This document shows positions 26,094-35,495 of a stretch of DNA of 53,154 nt, piece by piece. Position numbers and translations under genes: made by a program. The notes under the pieces were generated by a model that ran no database searches, was not told where the DNA came from, and worked only from the letters and a program-made list of their open reading frames with translations. Origin of the DNA: JAFIEN01 sp051859505 (GTDB lineage Bacteria > Pseudomonadota > Alphaproteobacteria > Rhodobacterales > Rhodobacteraceae); contig JBHYFN010000026.1 in assembly GCA_051859505.1 (NCBI GenBank), positions 1 through 53,154 on the forward strand. Reading direction: 5' to 3'. How positions within the stretch are numbered: the stretch's first letter is position 1; every line of letters begins with the position of its first letter.

Positions 26094-26396
26094 ATGCAAC
26101 TGACGCCGAGGGAGAAGGACAAGCTGCTTGTGGCCATGGCGGCCGAAGTGGCGCGGCGCAGGCTGGCGCGGGGGGTGAAGCTGAACCATCCCGAAGCGAT
26201 CGCGCTGATCACCGATGCGGTGGTCGAGGGCGCGCGGGACGGGCGGTCGGTGGCCGACATGATGGAGGCGGGCGCAAGGGTCGTGCGGCGCGAGGATTGC
26301 ATGGCGGGCGTGGCCGAGATGATCCACGAAGTGCAGGTCGAGGCGACCTTTCCCGACGGGACCAAGCTGGTGACGGTGCATGATCCGATCCGGTGA
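26094..26396 (+). CDS. ureA: urease subunit gamma UreA
   Basis: A 100-residue urease gamma subunit, full length. It starts MQLTPREKDKLLVAMAAEVA and contains LNHPEAIALITDAVVEGARD, MMEAGARVVRREDCMAGVAE and a C-terminal VEATFPDGTKLVTVHDPI, all characteristic. It forms the (UreABC)3 trimer of the cytosolic enzyme that hydrolyses urea to ammonia and carbamate. TAGGGG overlapping the end of ureD serves as its ribosome binding site. Unlike a normal tight ureA-ureB junction, a 102-base gap with a palindromic repeat follows. Confidence 0.97.
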   Translation: MQLTPREKDKLLVAMAAEVARRRLARGVKLNHPEAIALITDAVVEGARDGRSVADMMEAGARVVRREDCMAGVAEMIHEVQVEATFPDGTKLVTVHDPIR

Positions 26397-26402
26397 GCGA
26401 TG

Positions 26403-26489
26403 CGGAAATTTGGCCAAATTTCCGGGGGGGGGCGCTGCCCCCCGGGGGCCTTCGGCCCCTCCCCCCGGGATATTTGAGAACAAAAGAAG
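26403..26489. repeat. composite palindromic repeat inside the urease operon (copy 1)
   Basis: It begins with CGGAAATTTGG-CCAAATTTCCG, a perfect 22-base palindrome, followed by a GGGGGGCG/CTGCCCCCC hairpin, a GGGGGCC-TTCG-GCCCCT hairpin, and the conserved end CTCCCCCCGGGATATTT then AACAAAAGAAG. The same end occurs at 34572-34637 and 39456-39545. It fills the ureA-ureB gap, and its last bases (AAGAAGGAGGGGG) supply the ureB ribosome binding site. Confidence 0.85.
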
Positions 26490-26498
26490 GAGGGGGTG

Positions 26499-26816
26499 AT
26501 GAAACCCGGAGAGGTGCCCGGAGAGGTGATCGTGGCCGAGGGGGATCTTGTCCTCAATGCCGGGTCGGAGGCGCGCGTGCTCATGGTGGCCAATACCGGG
26601 GACAGGCCGGTGCAGGTCGGCTCGCATTATCATTTCGCCGAGGCCAATCCGGCGCTGGCGTTCGACCGGGCGCAGGCGCGGGGCTGCCGTCTGGATATCG
26701 CAGCCGGGACGGCGGTGCGGTTCGAGCCGGGGCAGCGGCGCGAGGTGGCGCTGATCCCCTTCGGAGGCGAGGGTCGGATCTTCGGGTTCAACGGTCAGGT
26801 GATGGGGGATCTTTGA
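26499..26816 (+). CDS. ureB: urease subunit beta UreB
   Basis: A 105-residue urease beta subunit, complete. Recognisable parts are MKPGEVPGEVIVAEGDLVLN at the start, TGDRPVQVGSHYHFAEANPA near residues 37-56, AAGTAVRFEPGQRREVALIP near 74-93, and the end FGFNGQVMGDL. The ATG at 26499 is preceded by GGAGGGGG; an in-frame GTG lies directly before it. The ureC ATG follows one base after the stop. The gene is separated from ureA by a palindromic repeat, so its translation probably depends on its own ribosome binding site rather than on coupling. Confidence 0.97.
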   Translation: MKPGEVPGEVIVAEGDLVLNAGSEARVLMVANTGDRPVQVGSHYHFAEANPALAFDRAQARGCRLDIAAGTAVRFEPGQRREVALIPFGGEGRIFGFNGQVMGDL

Positions 26817-26817
26817 C

Positions 26818-28527
<1,710 letters not shown>

Positions 28528-28530
28528 TGC

Positions 28531-28566
28531 ACCGGCCACCCGGAACAGCCAGCCGCGCCGGTTTTT
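28531..28566 (+). terminator. possible terminator or attenuator after ureC
   Basis: ACCGGC and GCCGGT pair across a 20-base loop, and TTTTTGGGTTTG follows. The hairpin starts 3 bases after the ureC stop. It could reduce transcription into the accessory genes ureEFG rather than stop it fully. Confidence 0.4.
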
Positions 28567-28638
28567 GGGTTTGTCCCTGACGATCAGGCCGATATGGTGC
28601 CTTGGGGGGCATAGCCCCGAGACAGAAAGGGAGTTTGG

Positions 28639-29256
28639 ATGACTATGTTGATTTCCGGCCGGATCGCGGCCTGCACCTTTGCATTGGCTCTTGGCGCGGC
28701 CCCCGTGCTGGCACAGACCTCTTGCCCGACCGCGGCCGATCTGGCGCGGGGGATTCAGCTGACCTATGACGATGGCACGGTCGAGGTCTATCGCTCGACG
28801 GATCGGGCCGGCGTGATCGACGTCTATGGCGAGGATCCCTTCGGCTATGCCTATCGCATGCTGATCGCGCATGGGACGCATCTTCTCATGTACGAAGAGG
28901 TGGTGAACGGCGCGTCCGACCCGAACTCGCGCCAGACCTATGACTATGGGGTCAGCGTGGCCAACATGCCCGTTCCCTTCCCCGGTGGGCGCTGGGCCGT
29001 CGATGTGATCGCGACCACGGTCGAGGGGCCGCGGTCCGAGACGCAGGTGCAGGCCTATGATGCGATCGTGACGCAGCGGATCGGGCCCTGTCGCTATGAC
29101 CGGATCGAGGCGGTGATCGCCTATGACACGGCGGACGACTATATCGAAGGGATCCATTTCCTGCCCGAGCTTGGGCTGGGATATCTGGTCTGGTCGGAAT
29201 CCTATGGCGCCACGGCGATGGATCTGACGCCCGTGGCGATCGCCCCCGTCAGATGA
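28639..29256 (+). CDS. secreted protein of unknown function in the urease operon
   Basis: A 205-residue protein with a signal peptide (MTMLISGRIAACTFALALGA, then APVLAQ), so periplasmic. The mature part has two cysteines (TSCPTAADLA and IGPCRYDRIE), which could form a disulfide, and many tyrosines and acidic residues (LTYDDGTVEVYRSTDRAG, YGEDPFGYAYRML). A GGGAGTTTGG ribosome binding site precedes the ATG. Its last codon overlaps the ureE start (ATGA at 29253-29256), so it is translationally tied to the urease accessory genes although the other urease proteins are cytosolic. I do not recognise the family. A link to urea or nickel uptake or to pH response is conceivable but unproven. Confidence 0.8.
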   Translation: MTMLISGRIAACTFALALGAAPVLAQTSCPTAADLARGIQLTYDDGTVEVYRSTDRAGVIDVYGEDPFGYAYRMLIAHGTHLLMYEEVVNGASDPNSRQTYDYGVSVANMPVPFPGGRWAVDVIATTVEGPRSETQVQAYDAIVTQRIGPCRYDRIEAVIAYDTADDYIEGIHFLPELGLGYLVWSESYGATAMDLTPVAIAPVR

Positions 29257-29891
29257 CCGAACGGGCGGGCCTGTCGTCTCTGGCGCATGAGATCCGCCGC
29301 GGCCCTGAGGCGGGCCCCGAGGCGGGCCCAGTGGTGGATCATGTGGTGCTGAGCTACGAGGCCCGCCTGCTGCGCCGCCGCAGGCTCGAGACCTTGGGCG
29401 GGCTGGCGGTGCTTGTCGACCTGCCCGAGGCGGTGAGTCTGGACGAGGGCGATGCGCTTGTCCTTGAGGATGGCCGGCGGATCGGCATCCGGGCCGCGGA
29501 GGAGCCGCTGATCGAGGTGCGGGGCGATCTGCCCCGGCTGGCATGGCATATCGGCAACCGCCATACGCCCTGCGAGATGGCCGGGGACTGTCTGATCATC
29601 CGGCAGGACCATGTTCTTGCGGCGATGCTGGAAGGGCTGGGGGCCGCGCTGCGCGAGGTCGTGGCGCCGTTCCGGCCCGAGGGCGGGGCATATGGGCATG
29701 GCCGCACGATGGGGCATTCGCATTCCCACGCGCATTCCCATTCTCACGGCCCGGCGGAAACCGGGCCCATGCCGCACGAAGGCGCGGCACCGCACGGCCA
29801 CCACGATCACGACCATCACCACCACCACCCACATCACGACCATCCCGCTGAAGCCGCATCCCCCGGTCGCGCCGCCGATGCTGGGCACTGA
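29253..29891 (+). CDS. ureE: urease accessory protein UreE with histidine-rich tail
   Basis: A 212-residue nickel metallochaperone. Residues 20-80 form the UreE N-terminal domain (VVLSYEARLLRRRRLETLGG), followed by the metal-binding domain with WHIGNRHTPCEMAGDCLIIR near 97-116, which holds the conserved histidine. The last 55 residues are extremely histidine-rich (HSHSHAHSHSHG, then HGHHDHDHHHHHPHHDH) and can store several Ni2+ ions. Near the N-terminus GPEAGPEAGP comes from 2.5 copies of a 12-bp repeat (29301-29330). The gene overlaps both neighbours: the start overlaps the stop of the secreted-protein gene, and the end overlaps ureF by 14 bases. Confidence 0.94.
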   Translation: MTERAGLSSLAHEIRRGPEAGPEAGPVVDHVVLSYEARLLRRRRLETLGGLAVLVDLPEAVSLDEGDALVLEDGRRIGIRAAEEPLIEVRGDLPRLAWHIGNRHTPCEMAGDCLIIRQDHVLAAMLEGLGAALREVVAPFRPEGGAYGHGRTMGHSHSHAHSHSHGPAETGPMPHEGAAPHGHHDHDHHHHHPHHDHPAEAASPGRAADAGH

Positions 29892-30525
29892 GCAGTTCCT
29901 GACCCTGTCGCACTGGCTTTCGCCCGCCTATCCGGTGGGCTCTTTCGCCTGGTCGCACGGGCTGGAAAGCGCGATCCGGGACGGGGTGGTCGGAGATGCC
30001 GGGGCGCTGGAGCGCTGGCTTGCCGATCTGCTTTGCCATGGCACGGGGCGGACCGATGCGATCCTGATCTTTGCCGCCCATGGCGCGACGGGCGCGGCGC
30101 TGGACGCGGTGGCAGAGCTTGCCGTCGCCCTGCAACCGGCGGCGGAACGGCGGACCGAGGCCTTGGCGCAGGGCACCGCCTTTGCCGCCCTCACCCGGGA
30201 TCTGCGCGGCCATCCCCTGCCTGCGGATCTGCCCTATGCGGTGGCCCTGGGCCATGCGGCGGGGCTCGAGGGGATACCGCCGCGCGCCCTGGCCGAGCTT
30301 TACCTGCAGTCCTTCGTCACCAACCTCGTGCAGGCCGCACAGCGCCTGATGCCGCTGGGCCAGACTGCGGCCCATGGGGTGATCGCCGCTCTTGCGCCGC
30401 TTTGCGCCGCCGTGGCGGCCGAGGCCGAGGGGGCGTCGCTCGAGGATATCGGGAGCGCGTCTTTTGCCGCGGATATCGCGGCGATGCGGCACGAGGAATT
30501 GCAGCCGCGCCTGTTCCGTTCCTGA
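29878..30525 (+). CDS. ureF: urease accessory protein UreF
   Basis: A 215-residue, all-helical UreF that joins UreD and UreG in the nickel-insertion complex and controls UreG GTPase activity. It starts MLGTEQFLTLSHWLSPAYPV, with the family motif VGSFAWSHGLESAIRDGVV near residues 20-38, then GTGRTDAILIFAAHGAT near 54-70 and LYLQSFVTNLVQAAQRLMPL near 141-160. The ATG at 29878 lies inside the end of ureE, so translation is coupled; the reading frame is open further upstream, but that part is a shadow of ureE. Confidence 0.95.
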   Translation: MLGTEQFLTLSHWLSPAYPVGSFAWSHGLESAIRDGVVGDAGALERWLADLLCHGTGRTDAILIFAAHGATGAALDAVAELAVALQPAAERRTEALAQGTAFAALTRDLRGHPLPADLPYAVALGHAAGLEGIPPRALAELYLQSFVTNLVQAAQRLMPLGQTAAHGVIAALAPLCAAVAAEAEGASLEDIGSASFAADIAAMRHEELQPRLFRS

Positions 30526-30572
30526 CTTCTCCCCGCGCCCCTGCCGAAGGGGCCCGATCCGAAAGGACCACA

Positions 30573-31193
30573 ATGCCCGCCCGCCCATCGCCGAACGGAC
30601 CGCTGAAACTGGGGATCGGGGGGCCGGTCGGGGCCGGCAAGACGACGCTGACCGCCGCCCTTGCCCGCGCGCTCAAATCCGAGCTGTCGGTCGCGGTGAT
30701 CACCAACGACATCTATACCCGCGAGGATGCCGAGGCCCTGATGCGGATGCAGATCCTGCCCGAGGATCGCGTCATGGGGGTCGAGACGGGGGGCTGCCCC
30801 CATACGGCGATCCGCGAGGATGCCTCGATCAACCTGGCCGCCGTGGCAGAGCTGCGCACCCGCCACCCTGCGCTTGACCTGATCATGATCGAAAGCGGCG
30901 GCGACAACCTCTCGGCCACCTTTTCGCCGGAGCTTGCGGACCTTACGGTCTATGTGATCGATGTGGCGGCCGGGGAAGAGATCCCGCGCAAGGGCGGCCC
31001 GGCGATCACCCGGTCGGATATCCTTGTCATCAACAAGACCGATCTCGCGCCCTATGTGGGCGCCTCGCTCGAGGTGATGGAGCGCGACGCGACCCGGATG
31101 CGGGCGGGGCGTCCCTTCGTCTTTGCAAGCCTGCGAAAGGGCGAGGGGCTTGGGGCCATCATCGACCATATCCGCCGGATCGGCGGGCTTTAG
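30573..31193 (+). CDS. ureG: urease accessory GTPase UreG
   Basis: A 206-residue SIMIBI-class GTPase that powers nickel delivery to urease. The P-loop is GGPVGAGKTTLTAAL near residues 16-30, ITNDIYTREDAEAL near 43-56, the Cys-Pro-His nickel motif is ETGGCPHTAIREDASIN near 71-87, the G3 region is IMIESGGDNLSATFSPELAD near 104-123, and the guanine-specificity motif NKTD is near 154-157. The ATG follows GAAAGGACC. It is the last gene of the urease operon, and an inverted repeat starts at its stop codon. Confidence 0.97.
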   Translation: MPARPSPNGPLKLGIGGPVGAGKTTLTAALARALKSELSVAVITNDIYTREDAEALMRMQILPEDRVMGVETGGCPHTAIREDASINLAAVAELRTRHPALDLIMIESGGDNLSATFSPELADLTVYVIDVAAGEEIPRKGGPAITRSDILVINKTDLAPYVGASLEVMERDATRMRAGRPFVFASLRKGEGLGAIIDHIRRIGGL

Positions 31194-31217
31194 CAGGCCC
31201 TTTCGCTCAGGCCTGCT
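31192..31217. terminator. bidirectional hairpin between ureG and ybjN
   Basis: AGCAGGCC and GGCCTGCT form a perfect 8-bp stem around a 10-base loop, between the convergent ureG and YbjN-domain genes. There is no T-tract on either side, so Rho-independent strength is uncertain. Confidence 0.5.
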
Positions 31218-31226
31218 CAGCCCCGC

Positions 31227-31730
31227 TCAGGCGCGGCCATAGGCCTCGGCGATGGCGATATGCAGGGCCTCGGCCGGTTCCTGCCCGCCCCATGTGACCA
31301 TCTGGAAGGCGGGATAATAGCGCTCGCAGCCCATCACGGCGGCGCGGATCATCGTATCGACCTGCTCGGGCCCGGCAATCTGTTCCCCCGACAGGACAAG
31401 GCCATAGCGATAGACCATCAGCTTCTGTTCGGCCCACCATGTGAAACTGCCGGTCCAGCACTGGTCGTTGACCCGGTTCAGCAGGTCCAGCACCGCGGGC
31501 AGGCGTTCGGCCGGCGGCTCCATCTCGAAGGTGCAGATCAGGCGCAGCGTCTCGTCATAGGCGGACCAGGCCAGGGTGATCGAATAGGTGCGCCACTGCC
31601 CCTCGACGGCCATGGCGATCTGATCCTGTGCGATGCGGTCGAATTCCCAGTCGTGATGCTCGGCGATATGTTCGACAAGGTCGATCGGGTCGATCTCGTC
31701 GGCGTCCAGATACTGTTCTGACAGTGCCAT
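31227..31730 (-). CDS. YbjN domain-containing protein
   Basis: A 167-residue acidic protein with the YbjN fold (type III secretion chaperone-like): WEFDRIAQDQIAMAVEGQWR, LICTFEMEPPAERLPAVLDL and LLNRVNDQCWTGSFTWWAEQ. It is probably cytoplasmic. YbjN proteins are reported to affect motility and stress responses in enterics, but the biochemical role is unclear. I start at the ATG at 31730 because GAGGGCG lies just before it; an in-frame ATG at 31742 would add MRAR. The Pcs gene lies 190 bases upstream on the same strand. Confidence 0.85.
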   Translation of the reverse strand: MALSEQYLDADEIDPIDLVEHIAEHHDWEFDRIAQDQIAMAVEGQWRTYSITLAWSAYDETLRLICTFEMEPPAERLPAVLDLLNRVNDQCWTGSFTWWAEQKLMVYRYGLVLSGEQIAGPEQVDTMIRAAVMGCERYYPAFQMVTWGGQEPAEALHIAIAEAYGRA

Positions 31731-31742
31731 CCGCGCCCTCAT

Positions 31743-31919
31743 TCATTATGGCGCCGGGTATGGCAGCTCACCCCAAGCGCTCGTTGACTGCTCAAGAAGC
31801 GGTGGGAACTGCACCGGCCTCTACGAGATATGGTGGCGCGATGTGGGGGTTCTGTAAAGCAGAAACATGGGGACAACCCGCCCTGCGGGGCGTTTTGATC
31901 GGGCGCTGCGGCGGGGTCG
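31743..31919 (+). ncRNA. weak candidate small RNA between ybjN and pcs
   Basis: No ORF fits this gap. On the plus strand, opposite to both neighbouring genes, it shows a TTGACT (31784-31789) resembling a -35 box, a small hairpin TTCTG-TAAAG-CAGAA near 31848-31862, and then a terminator-like hairpin with TTTT (31879-31896). No good -10 box was found. It may equally be an ordinary leader of ybjN. Confidence 0.15.
31879..31896 (+). terminator. short terminator-like hairpin with T-tract
   Basis: CGCCC-TGCG-GGGCG followed by TTTTGAT is a compact Rho-independent terminator on the plus strand, although no plus-strand gene lies directly upstream. Confidence 0.4.
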
Positions 31920-32633
31920 TCAGCCGTTCTTGCCGTAGAGAAGCTGCTGCGCCACCCCTGCCAGCAACAGATAGACCGAGGTCACGACAAGGCCCCAGAG
32001 CGCCCAGCTTTGCGGATCGAACTCGACCCAGGCCGCCCAGCCGGCGAAGATGGTCCAGCCCAGCGCCATCGGCAGCGACAGGCTGCGCCAGCGCGCCGTC
32101 CGGACCGGGTGGATGAACTTCAGCGGCAGGAACATCGCGATGGCAAGGGTGGCGACAAGGCCGACGATGACCCAGAAATTCGGCGAGATCGCGAACAGCA
32201 CCAGCACGACCATGTTCCAGCAGGAGGGAAAGCCGGAAAAGGACTTGTCCTTCGTCTTCATCCGCGTATCGGCGAAATACATGGCGCTGGCGAAAGTGAT
32301 GACGAAAATCGCGAACCACCCCGTCCAGCCCGGCAAGAGCCCCGATTTGAACAAGGCATAGGCCGGCACGAAGACATAGGTCAGGTAATCGATGATCAGG
32401 TCGAGCAAGACCCCGTCGAAAGTGGGCGCATTGCGCTTCACATCATAGCGCCGCGCCAGCGGGCCATCGATCCCGTCGACGAAGAAGGCGACGACCAGCC
32501 AGAAGAACATCATGTTCCAGTCGCCCGCCACTGCCTCGAGCATGGCGAGCATGGCGAAAACGGCGCCGGTGGCGGTCAGCAGGTGAACAAGAAGCGCTTT
32601 GGTGGCAAGTGTCATGCGGCTGTCATGAAGCAT
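31920..32633 (-). CDS. pcs: phosphatidylcholine synthase Pcs
   Basis: A 237-residue membrane enzyme that joins CDP-diacylglycerol and choline to give phosphatidylcholine in the inner membrane. The CDP-alcohol phosphotransferase motif is complete: DGIDGPLARRYDV (DG-x2-AR), then FDGVLLDLIIDYLTY (G-x3-D-x3-D). About seven or eight membrane helices are predicted, and SFSGFPSCWNMVVLVLF near residues 131-147 is typical of Pcs. The ATG at 32633 (MLHDSRMTLATKALL) and that at 32615 are both possible; neither has a clear ribosome binding site. It lies 34 bases downstream of xerC. Confidence 0.93.
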   Translation of the reverse strand: MLHDSRMTLATKALLVHLLTATGAVFAMLAMLEAVAGDWNMMFFWLVVAFFVDGIDGPLARRYDVKRNAPTFDGVLLDLIIDYLTYVFVPAYALFKSGLLPGWTGWFAIFVITFASAMYFADTRMKTKDKSFSGFPSCWNMVVLVLFAISPNFWVIVGLVATLAIAMFLPLKFIHPVRTARWRSLSLPMALGWTIFAGWAAWVEFDPQSWALWGLVVTSVYLLLAGVAQQLLYGKNG

Positions 32634-32667
32634 TCCGCCACCGGGGGCAACAGGGCGGCAAGGCGGC

Positions 32668-33630
32668 TCAGGCCTTGGGATGGCTGCGTGCGTAAACTTC
32701 CATCAATCTTGCGCTGTCGACCGCCGTGTAACCTTGCGTCGTGGACAGCGAAGCATGGCCCAGAAGCTCTTGAATCGCGCGCAGATCGCCGCCCGCACCC
32801 AGGAGGTGGGTGGCAAAGGAATGGCGCAACGCATGCGGCGTGGCGCTGGGGGGCAGGCCCAGCTGCATCCGCGCCTGTTCCATCACCTTCTGCACCAGAC
32901 GCGGCGACAGCGCGCCGCCGCGCGCACCGCGAAACAGCGGCGCCGCCGGCTCGACCGGCCAGGGGCAAAGGCGCAGATAGGCCGCCACCGCGTCACGGGC
33001 CTGCGGGATCACGGGCACCAGCCGCTCGCGCCCGCCCTTGCCGCGGATCCGCAGAACCTCGGGCAGCGGCACATCGGCGCCGGTCAGGGCGAGGCCTTCG
33101 GAAATGCGCAGGCCGCAGCCGTAAAGCAGCGTCACCACCGCCGTATCGCGCGCGGCGATCCAGGGGGTGGAGGACTGCGCCTCGACCCGGTCGATCAGGG
33201 CCTTGGCGGCATCGACCTCGAGCGGGCGGGGCAGGCGCGACTTGAAGCGCGGCGCGCGGGCCGAGACGACGGCCGTCGCCTCGAAACCTTCGCGGTCGGC
33301 CAGCCAGCGGTAAAAGCCCTTCACCGCCGAGAGGGAACGGGCCAGCGACCGCGCGCCGACCCCCCGGGCGCGTTCGCTGGCCATCCAGGCGCGCATGTCG
33401 GAAATCGTGATCCGCGCGACCGGGCCAAGGCCCTGCGGCGCGCCGTGATGGCGCGTCATGAAGGCGAGAAACCCCAGAACATCGCTGCGATAGGCGAGGA
33501 TCGTGTTCTCGGCCGCGCCATTCAGCGCGCGTTCCTGATCCAGCCAGTCCGACAGCGCAGCCGTCAGCGCGCCCGACAGGCCTTGCAGCTCGCCCTCCGG
33601 CACGCCCTCCAACGGAGCGGGCGCGGGCAC
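32668..33630 (-). CDS. xerC: site-specific tyrosine recombinase XerC
   Basis: A 320-residue tyrosine recombinase. The SAM-like core-binding domain (residues about 20-110, LSDWLDQERALNGAAENTIL) is followed by the catalytic domain with all active residues: Arg in YGCGLRISEGLALTG, Lys in IRGKGGRERLVPV, HALRHSFATHLL, LLGHASLSTTQGYT, and the Tyr in that last motif. Together with XerD it resolves chromosome dimers at dif. It starts at a GTG directly after the stop of the DUF484 gene, an arrangement known from other proteobacteria where DUF484 precedes xerC. The frame is open further upstream, but that part overlaps DUF484. Confidence 0.94.
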   Translation of the reverse strand: MPAPAPLEGVPEGELQGLSGALTAALSDWLDQERALNGAAENTILAYRSDVLGFLAFMTRHHGAPQGLGPVARITISDMRAWMASERARGVGARSLARSLSAVKGFYRWLADREGFEATAVVSARAPRFKSRLPRPLEVDAAKALIDRVEAQSSTPWIAARDTAVVTLLYGCGLRISEGLALTGADVPLPEVLRIRGKGGRERLVPVIPQARDAVAAYLRLCPWPVEPAAPLFRGARGGALSPRLVQKVMEQARMQLGLPPSATPHALRHSFATHLLGAGGDLRAIQELLGHASLSTTQGYTAVDSARLMEVYARSHPKA

Positions 33631-33631
33631 G

Positions 33632-34339
33632 CTAGTCGAGCCAGCGCCGCATCGCCCGCTCGAACACGCCGGCGAAGAAGGACAGAAGGTCCGTGCCATG
33701 CTGCGGGGTGAACTGATGGGGGTCTTCCGATCCCATGACCAGCATGCCGGGCATCCGCCCCTCGCCGAAATCGAGCTTCAGGCAGGCTTCGGACTGGATG
33801 TAATCGGCCTTGTCGCCGTAAAGCACATCATCCTCGGCCTGGATCTGGCGCAGCGTCACCTGCCGCACCGGCATGTTGCGGCCGCGCGTGACATAGGCGT
33901 CGATGAAGCCGGGCGAGGCCAGCGTCAGAACCCCGTCAAGCCGCCCGAGCGCCGGTTCCTCGCCCTCGGCCGTGGTTTCGAGCACGAGGCGCATCGCATC
34001 GACCCGCAGGATATCGGCCACATCGCCGCCCAGATCGCGCAGGAAGGTTTCGAACACCGTGGCGTCCAGCACACGCAGGACGGCGCGGTGGATCTGGTTG
34101 GTGCCGGCCAGGTTTTCATAGGCGGCGGCGATGACCGAGCGGTGCGTATCCTCGAGCCGGTCGAGCCGGCTTTCCAGCCGCTCCATCGCGATGCCGCGCA
34201 GATCGACGATATTGGGCCCCATGGAGCGTTCATTCGCGGCCACCAATGCGCGCATGATATCCTGATCATCGAGCAGGACCGCCGGATCCGAGATGATCTT
34301 TTCGCGCAGATCTGCGTCCATCGGGGAATTGCTGCTCAT
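33632..34339 (-). CDS. DUF484 family protein (GAF-like)
   Basis: A 235-residue protein of the DUF484 family. It starts MSSNSPMDADLREKIISDPA with VLLDDQDIMRALVAANE, a short coiled-coil (MERLESRLDRLEDTHRSVIA near residues 50-69), and then a GAF-like domain with CLKLDFGEGRMPGMLVMGSE near 188-207 and HQFTPQHGTDLLSFFAGVFE. Function is unknown; it is often found next to xerC, as here, where the xerC GTG follows one base after its stop. The leader upstream contains three tandem copies of a 17-bp unit. Confidence 0.88.
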   Translation of the reverse strand: MSSNSPMDADLREKIISDPAVLLDDQDIMRALVAANERSMGPNIVDLRGIAMERLESRLDRLEDTHRSVIAAAYENLAGTNQIHRAVLRVLDATVFETFLRDLGGDVADILRVDAMRLVLETTAEGEEPALGRLDGVLTLASPGFIDAYVTRGRNMPVRQVTLRQIQAEDDVLYGDKADYIQSEACLKLDFGEGRMPGMLVMGSEDPHQFTPQHGTDLLSFFAGVFERAMRRWLD

Positions 34340-34356
34340 GCCTTGCGCCTTCTTCT

Positions 34357-34407
34357 GGTCTTGTGCCTGTTTCGGTCTTGTGGCTGTTTTGGTCTTGTCG
34401 CTGTCGC
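34357..34407. repeat. 17-bp tandem repeat, three copies, in the DUF484 leader
   Basis: Copies GGTCTTGTGCCTGTTTC, GGTCTTGTGGCTGTTTT and GGTCTTGTCGCTGTCGC follow without gaps, 17 bases before the DUF484 start on the other strand. Copy-number change would shift spacing in the leader. Confidence 0.85.
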
Positions 34408-34571
34408 CTCGGCCGGGATGGTAGCAGCATCCCTGCACGATTGCCCGGTCTTTTTGGTCATGCCGGCAGGCGGAGGCAAGAGTTTCGTCAGGCGCCGACC
34501 GATCGCCGTGACCCTGCGGCAGGATATCCACAGCGATCCCCGGGCGGGGGGTCGAGCGGAGGGCGCGGGCA

Positions 34572-34637
34572 GGGGGGCGCTGCCCCCCGTCCGCTGACGC
34601 GGACTCCCCCCGGGATATTTTCAAACAAAAGAAGCCA
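34572..34637. repeat. composite palindromic repeat (copy 2)
   Basis: It starts with a GGGGGGCG/CTGCCCCCC hairpin, then GTCCGC-TGAC-GCGGAC, then the conserved CTCCCCCCGGGATATTTTC and AACAAAAGAAGCCAT. The AT-core palindrome found in copies 1 and 3 is missing here. The end is identical to copy 3 except for one base. Confidence 0.85.
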
Positions 34638-34737
34638 TTACACGGTTTCCGGGTCCGGCAGGGTGGCGCGGGCCCCGGAGGGGGCCGGCGCGTCGGCGGG
34701 ATGCGGGCCGGGGGGTGTGGCTGCCTCAGGGCCGGGG

Positions 34738-35391
34738 TCAGACGATCTTCTGTCCGGTCTTGGCCCAGTCGGCAAGGAACTGCGCAAGCCCCTTGTCGGT
34801 GAGGACGTGGCTGGCCATCGCCTTGATCACGGAAGGGGGTGCGGTCGCGACATCGGCGCCGATCTTGGCGCATTCGCTCATGTGATTGGCCGAGCGGATC
34901 GAGGCGGCGAGGACCTGGGTCTCGTAGCCGTAATTGTCATAGATCTCGCGGATGTCGGCGATCAGCTGCAGCCCGTCGAGGTTGAGATCGTCGAGCCGGC
35001 CGATGAAGGGCGAGATGAAGGTCGCGCCGGCCTTGGCGGCCAGCAGGGCCTGATTGGCCGAGAAACAGAGGGTGACATTGACCATGCGGCCTTCGCCCGA
35101 AAGCACCTTGCAGGCTTTCAGCCCGTCCCAGGTGAGCGGCACCTTGACCGCGATATTGGGGGCCAGTGCCGCCAGCTTGCGGCCCTCGGTGATCATGTCG
35201 TCCGCCTTGGTGGCGACCACCTCGGCGCTGACCGGGCCGTCGACCAGGTCGCAGATCTCCTTGATGACCTCGAGGATGTCGCGCCCGGACTTGAGGATCA
35301 GCGACGGGTTGGTCGTGACCCCGTCGACCATGCCCAGGTCGTTCAGCTCGGCGATCTCCTCGATCACGGCGGTATCCACGAAGAATTTCAT
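34738..35391 (-). CDS. fsa: transaldolase-family fructose-6-phosphate aldolase (TalC/Fsa type)
   Basis: A 217-residue small transaldolase-family enzyme. It starts MKFFVDTAVIEEIAELNDLG, has GMVDGVTTNPSLILKSGRD near residues 20-38, the Schiff-base lysine in NIAVKVPLTWDGLKACK near 78-94, and TLCFSANQALLAAKAGA near 106-122, with the end AQFLADWAKTGQKIV. The length and motifs fit the decameric TalC/FSA group, which either transfers dihydroxyacetone units as a transaldolase in the pentose phosphate pathway or acts as fructose-6-phosphate aldolase. Sequence alone does not separate these. It is transcribed divergently from priA, about 100 bases away. Confidence 0.93.
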   Translation of the reverse strand: MKFFVDTAVIEEIAELNDLGMVDGVTTNPSLILKSGRDILEVIKEICDLVDGPVSAEVVATKADDMITEGRKLAALAPNIAVKVPLTWDGLKACKVLSGEGRMVNVTLCFSANQALLAAKAGATFISPFIGRLDDLNLDGLQLIADIREIYDNYGYETQVLAASIRSANHMSECAKIGADVATAPPSVIKAMASHVLTDKGLAQFLADWAKTGQKIV

Positions 35392-35495
35392 CGGCCTGTT
35401 CCTTGTCCGGTGGGCGGGCGTTGGGGGTTGGCACCCTTCGGGTGGGCGTTTACCTCATGGGCGGGGCGGCGGAAACCCCGAAGGTGGGATCGTTG

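Larger units (their letters stand above)
34340..34737. other. 398-base intergenic region upstream of the DUF484 gene
   Basis: It holds the 17-bp tandem repeat (34357-34407), a composite palindromic repeat (34572-34637), and otherwise GC-rich sequence with no convincing ORF. It must contain the promoter for DUF484-xerC on the minus strand and the end of the aldolase transcript. The minus-strand frame that continues the DUF484 gene upstream here has no plausible start. Confidence 0.5.
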
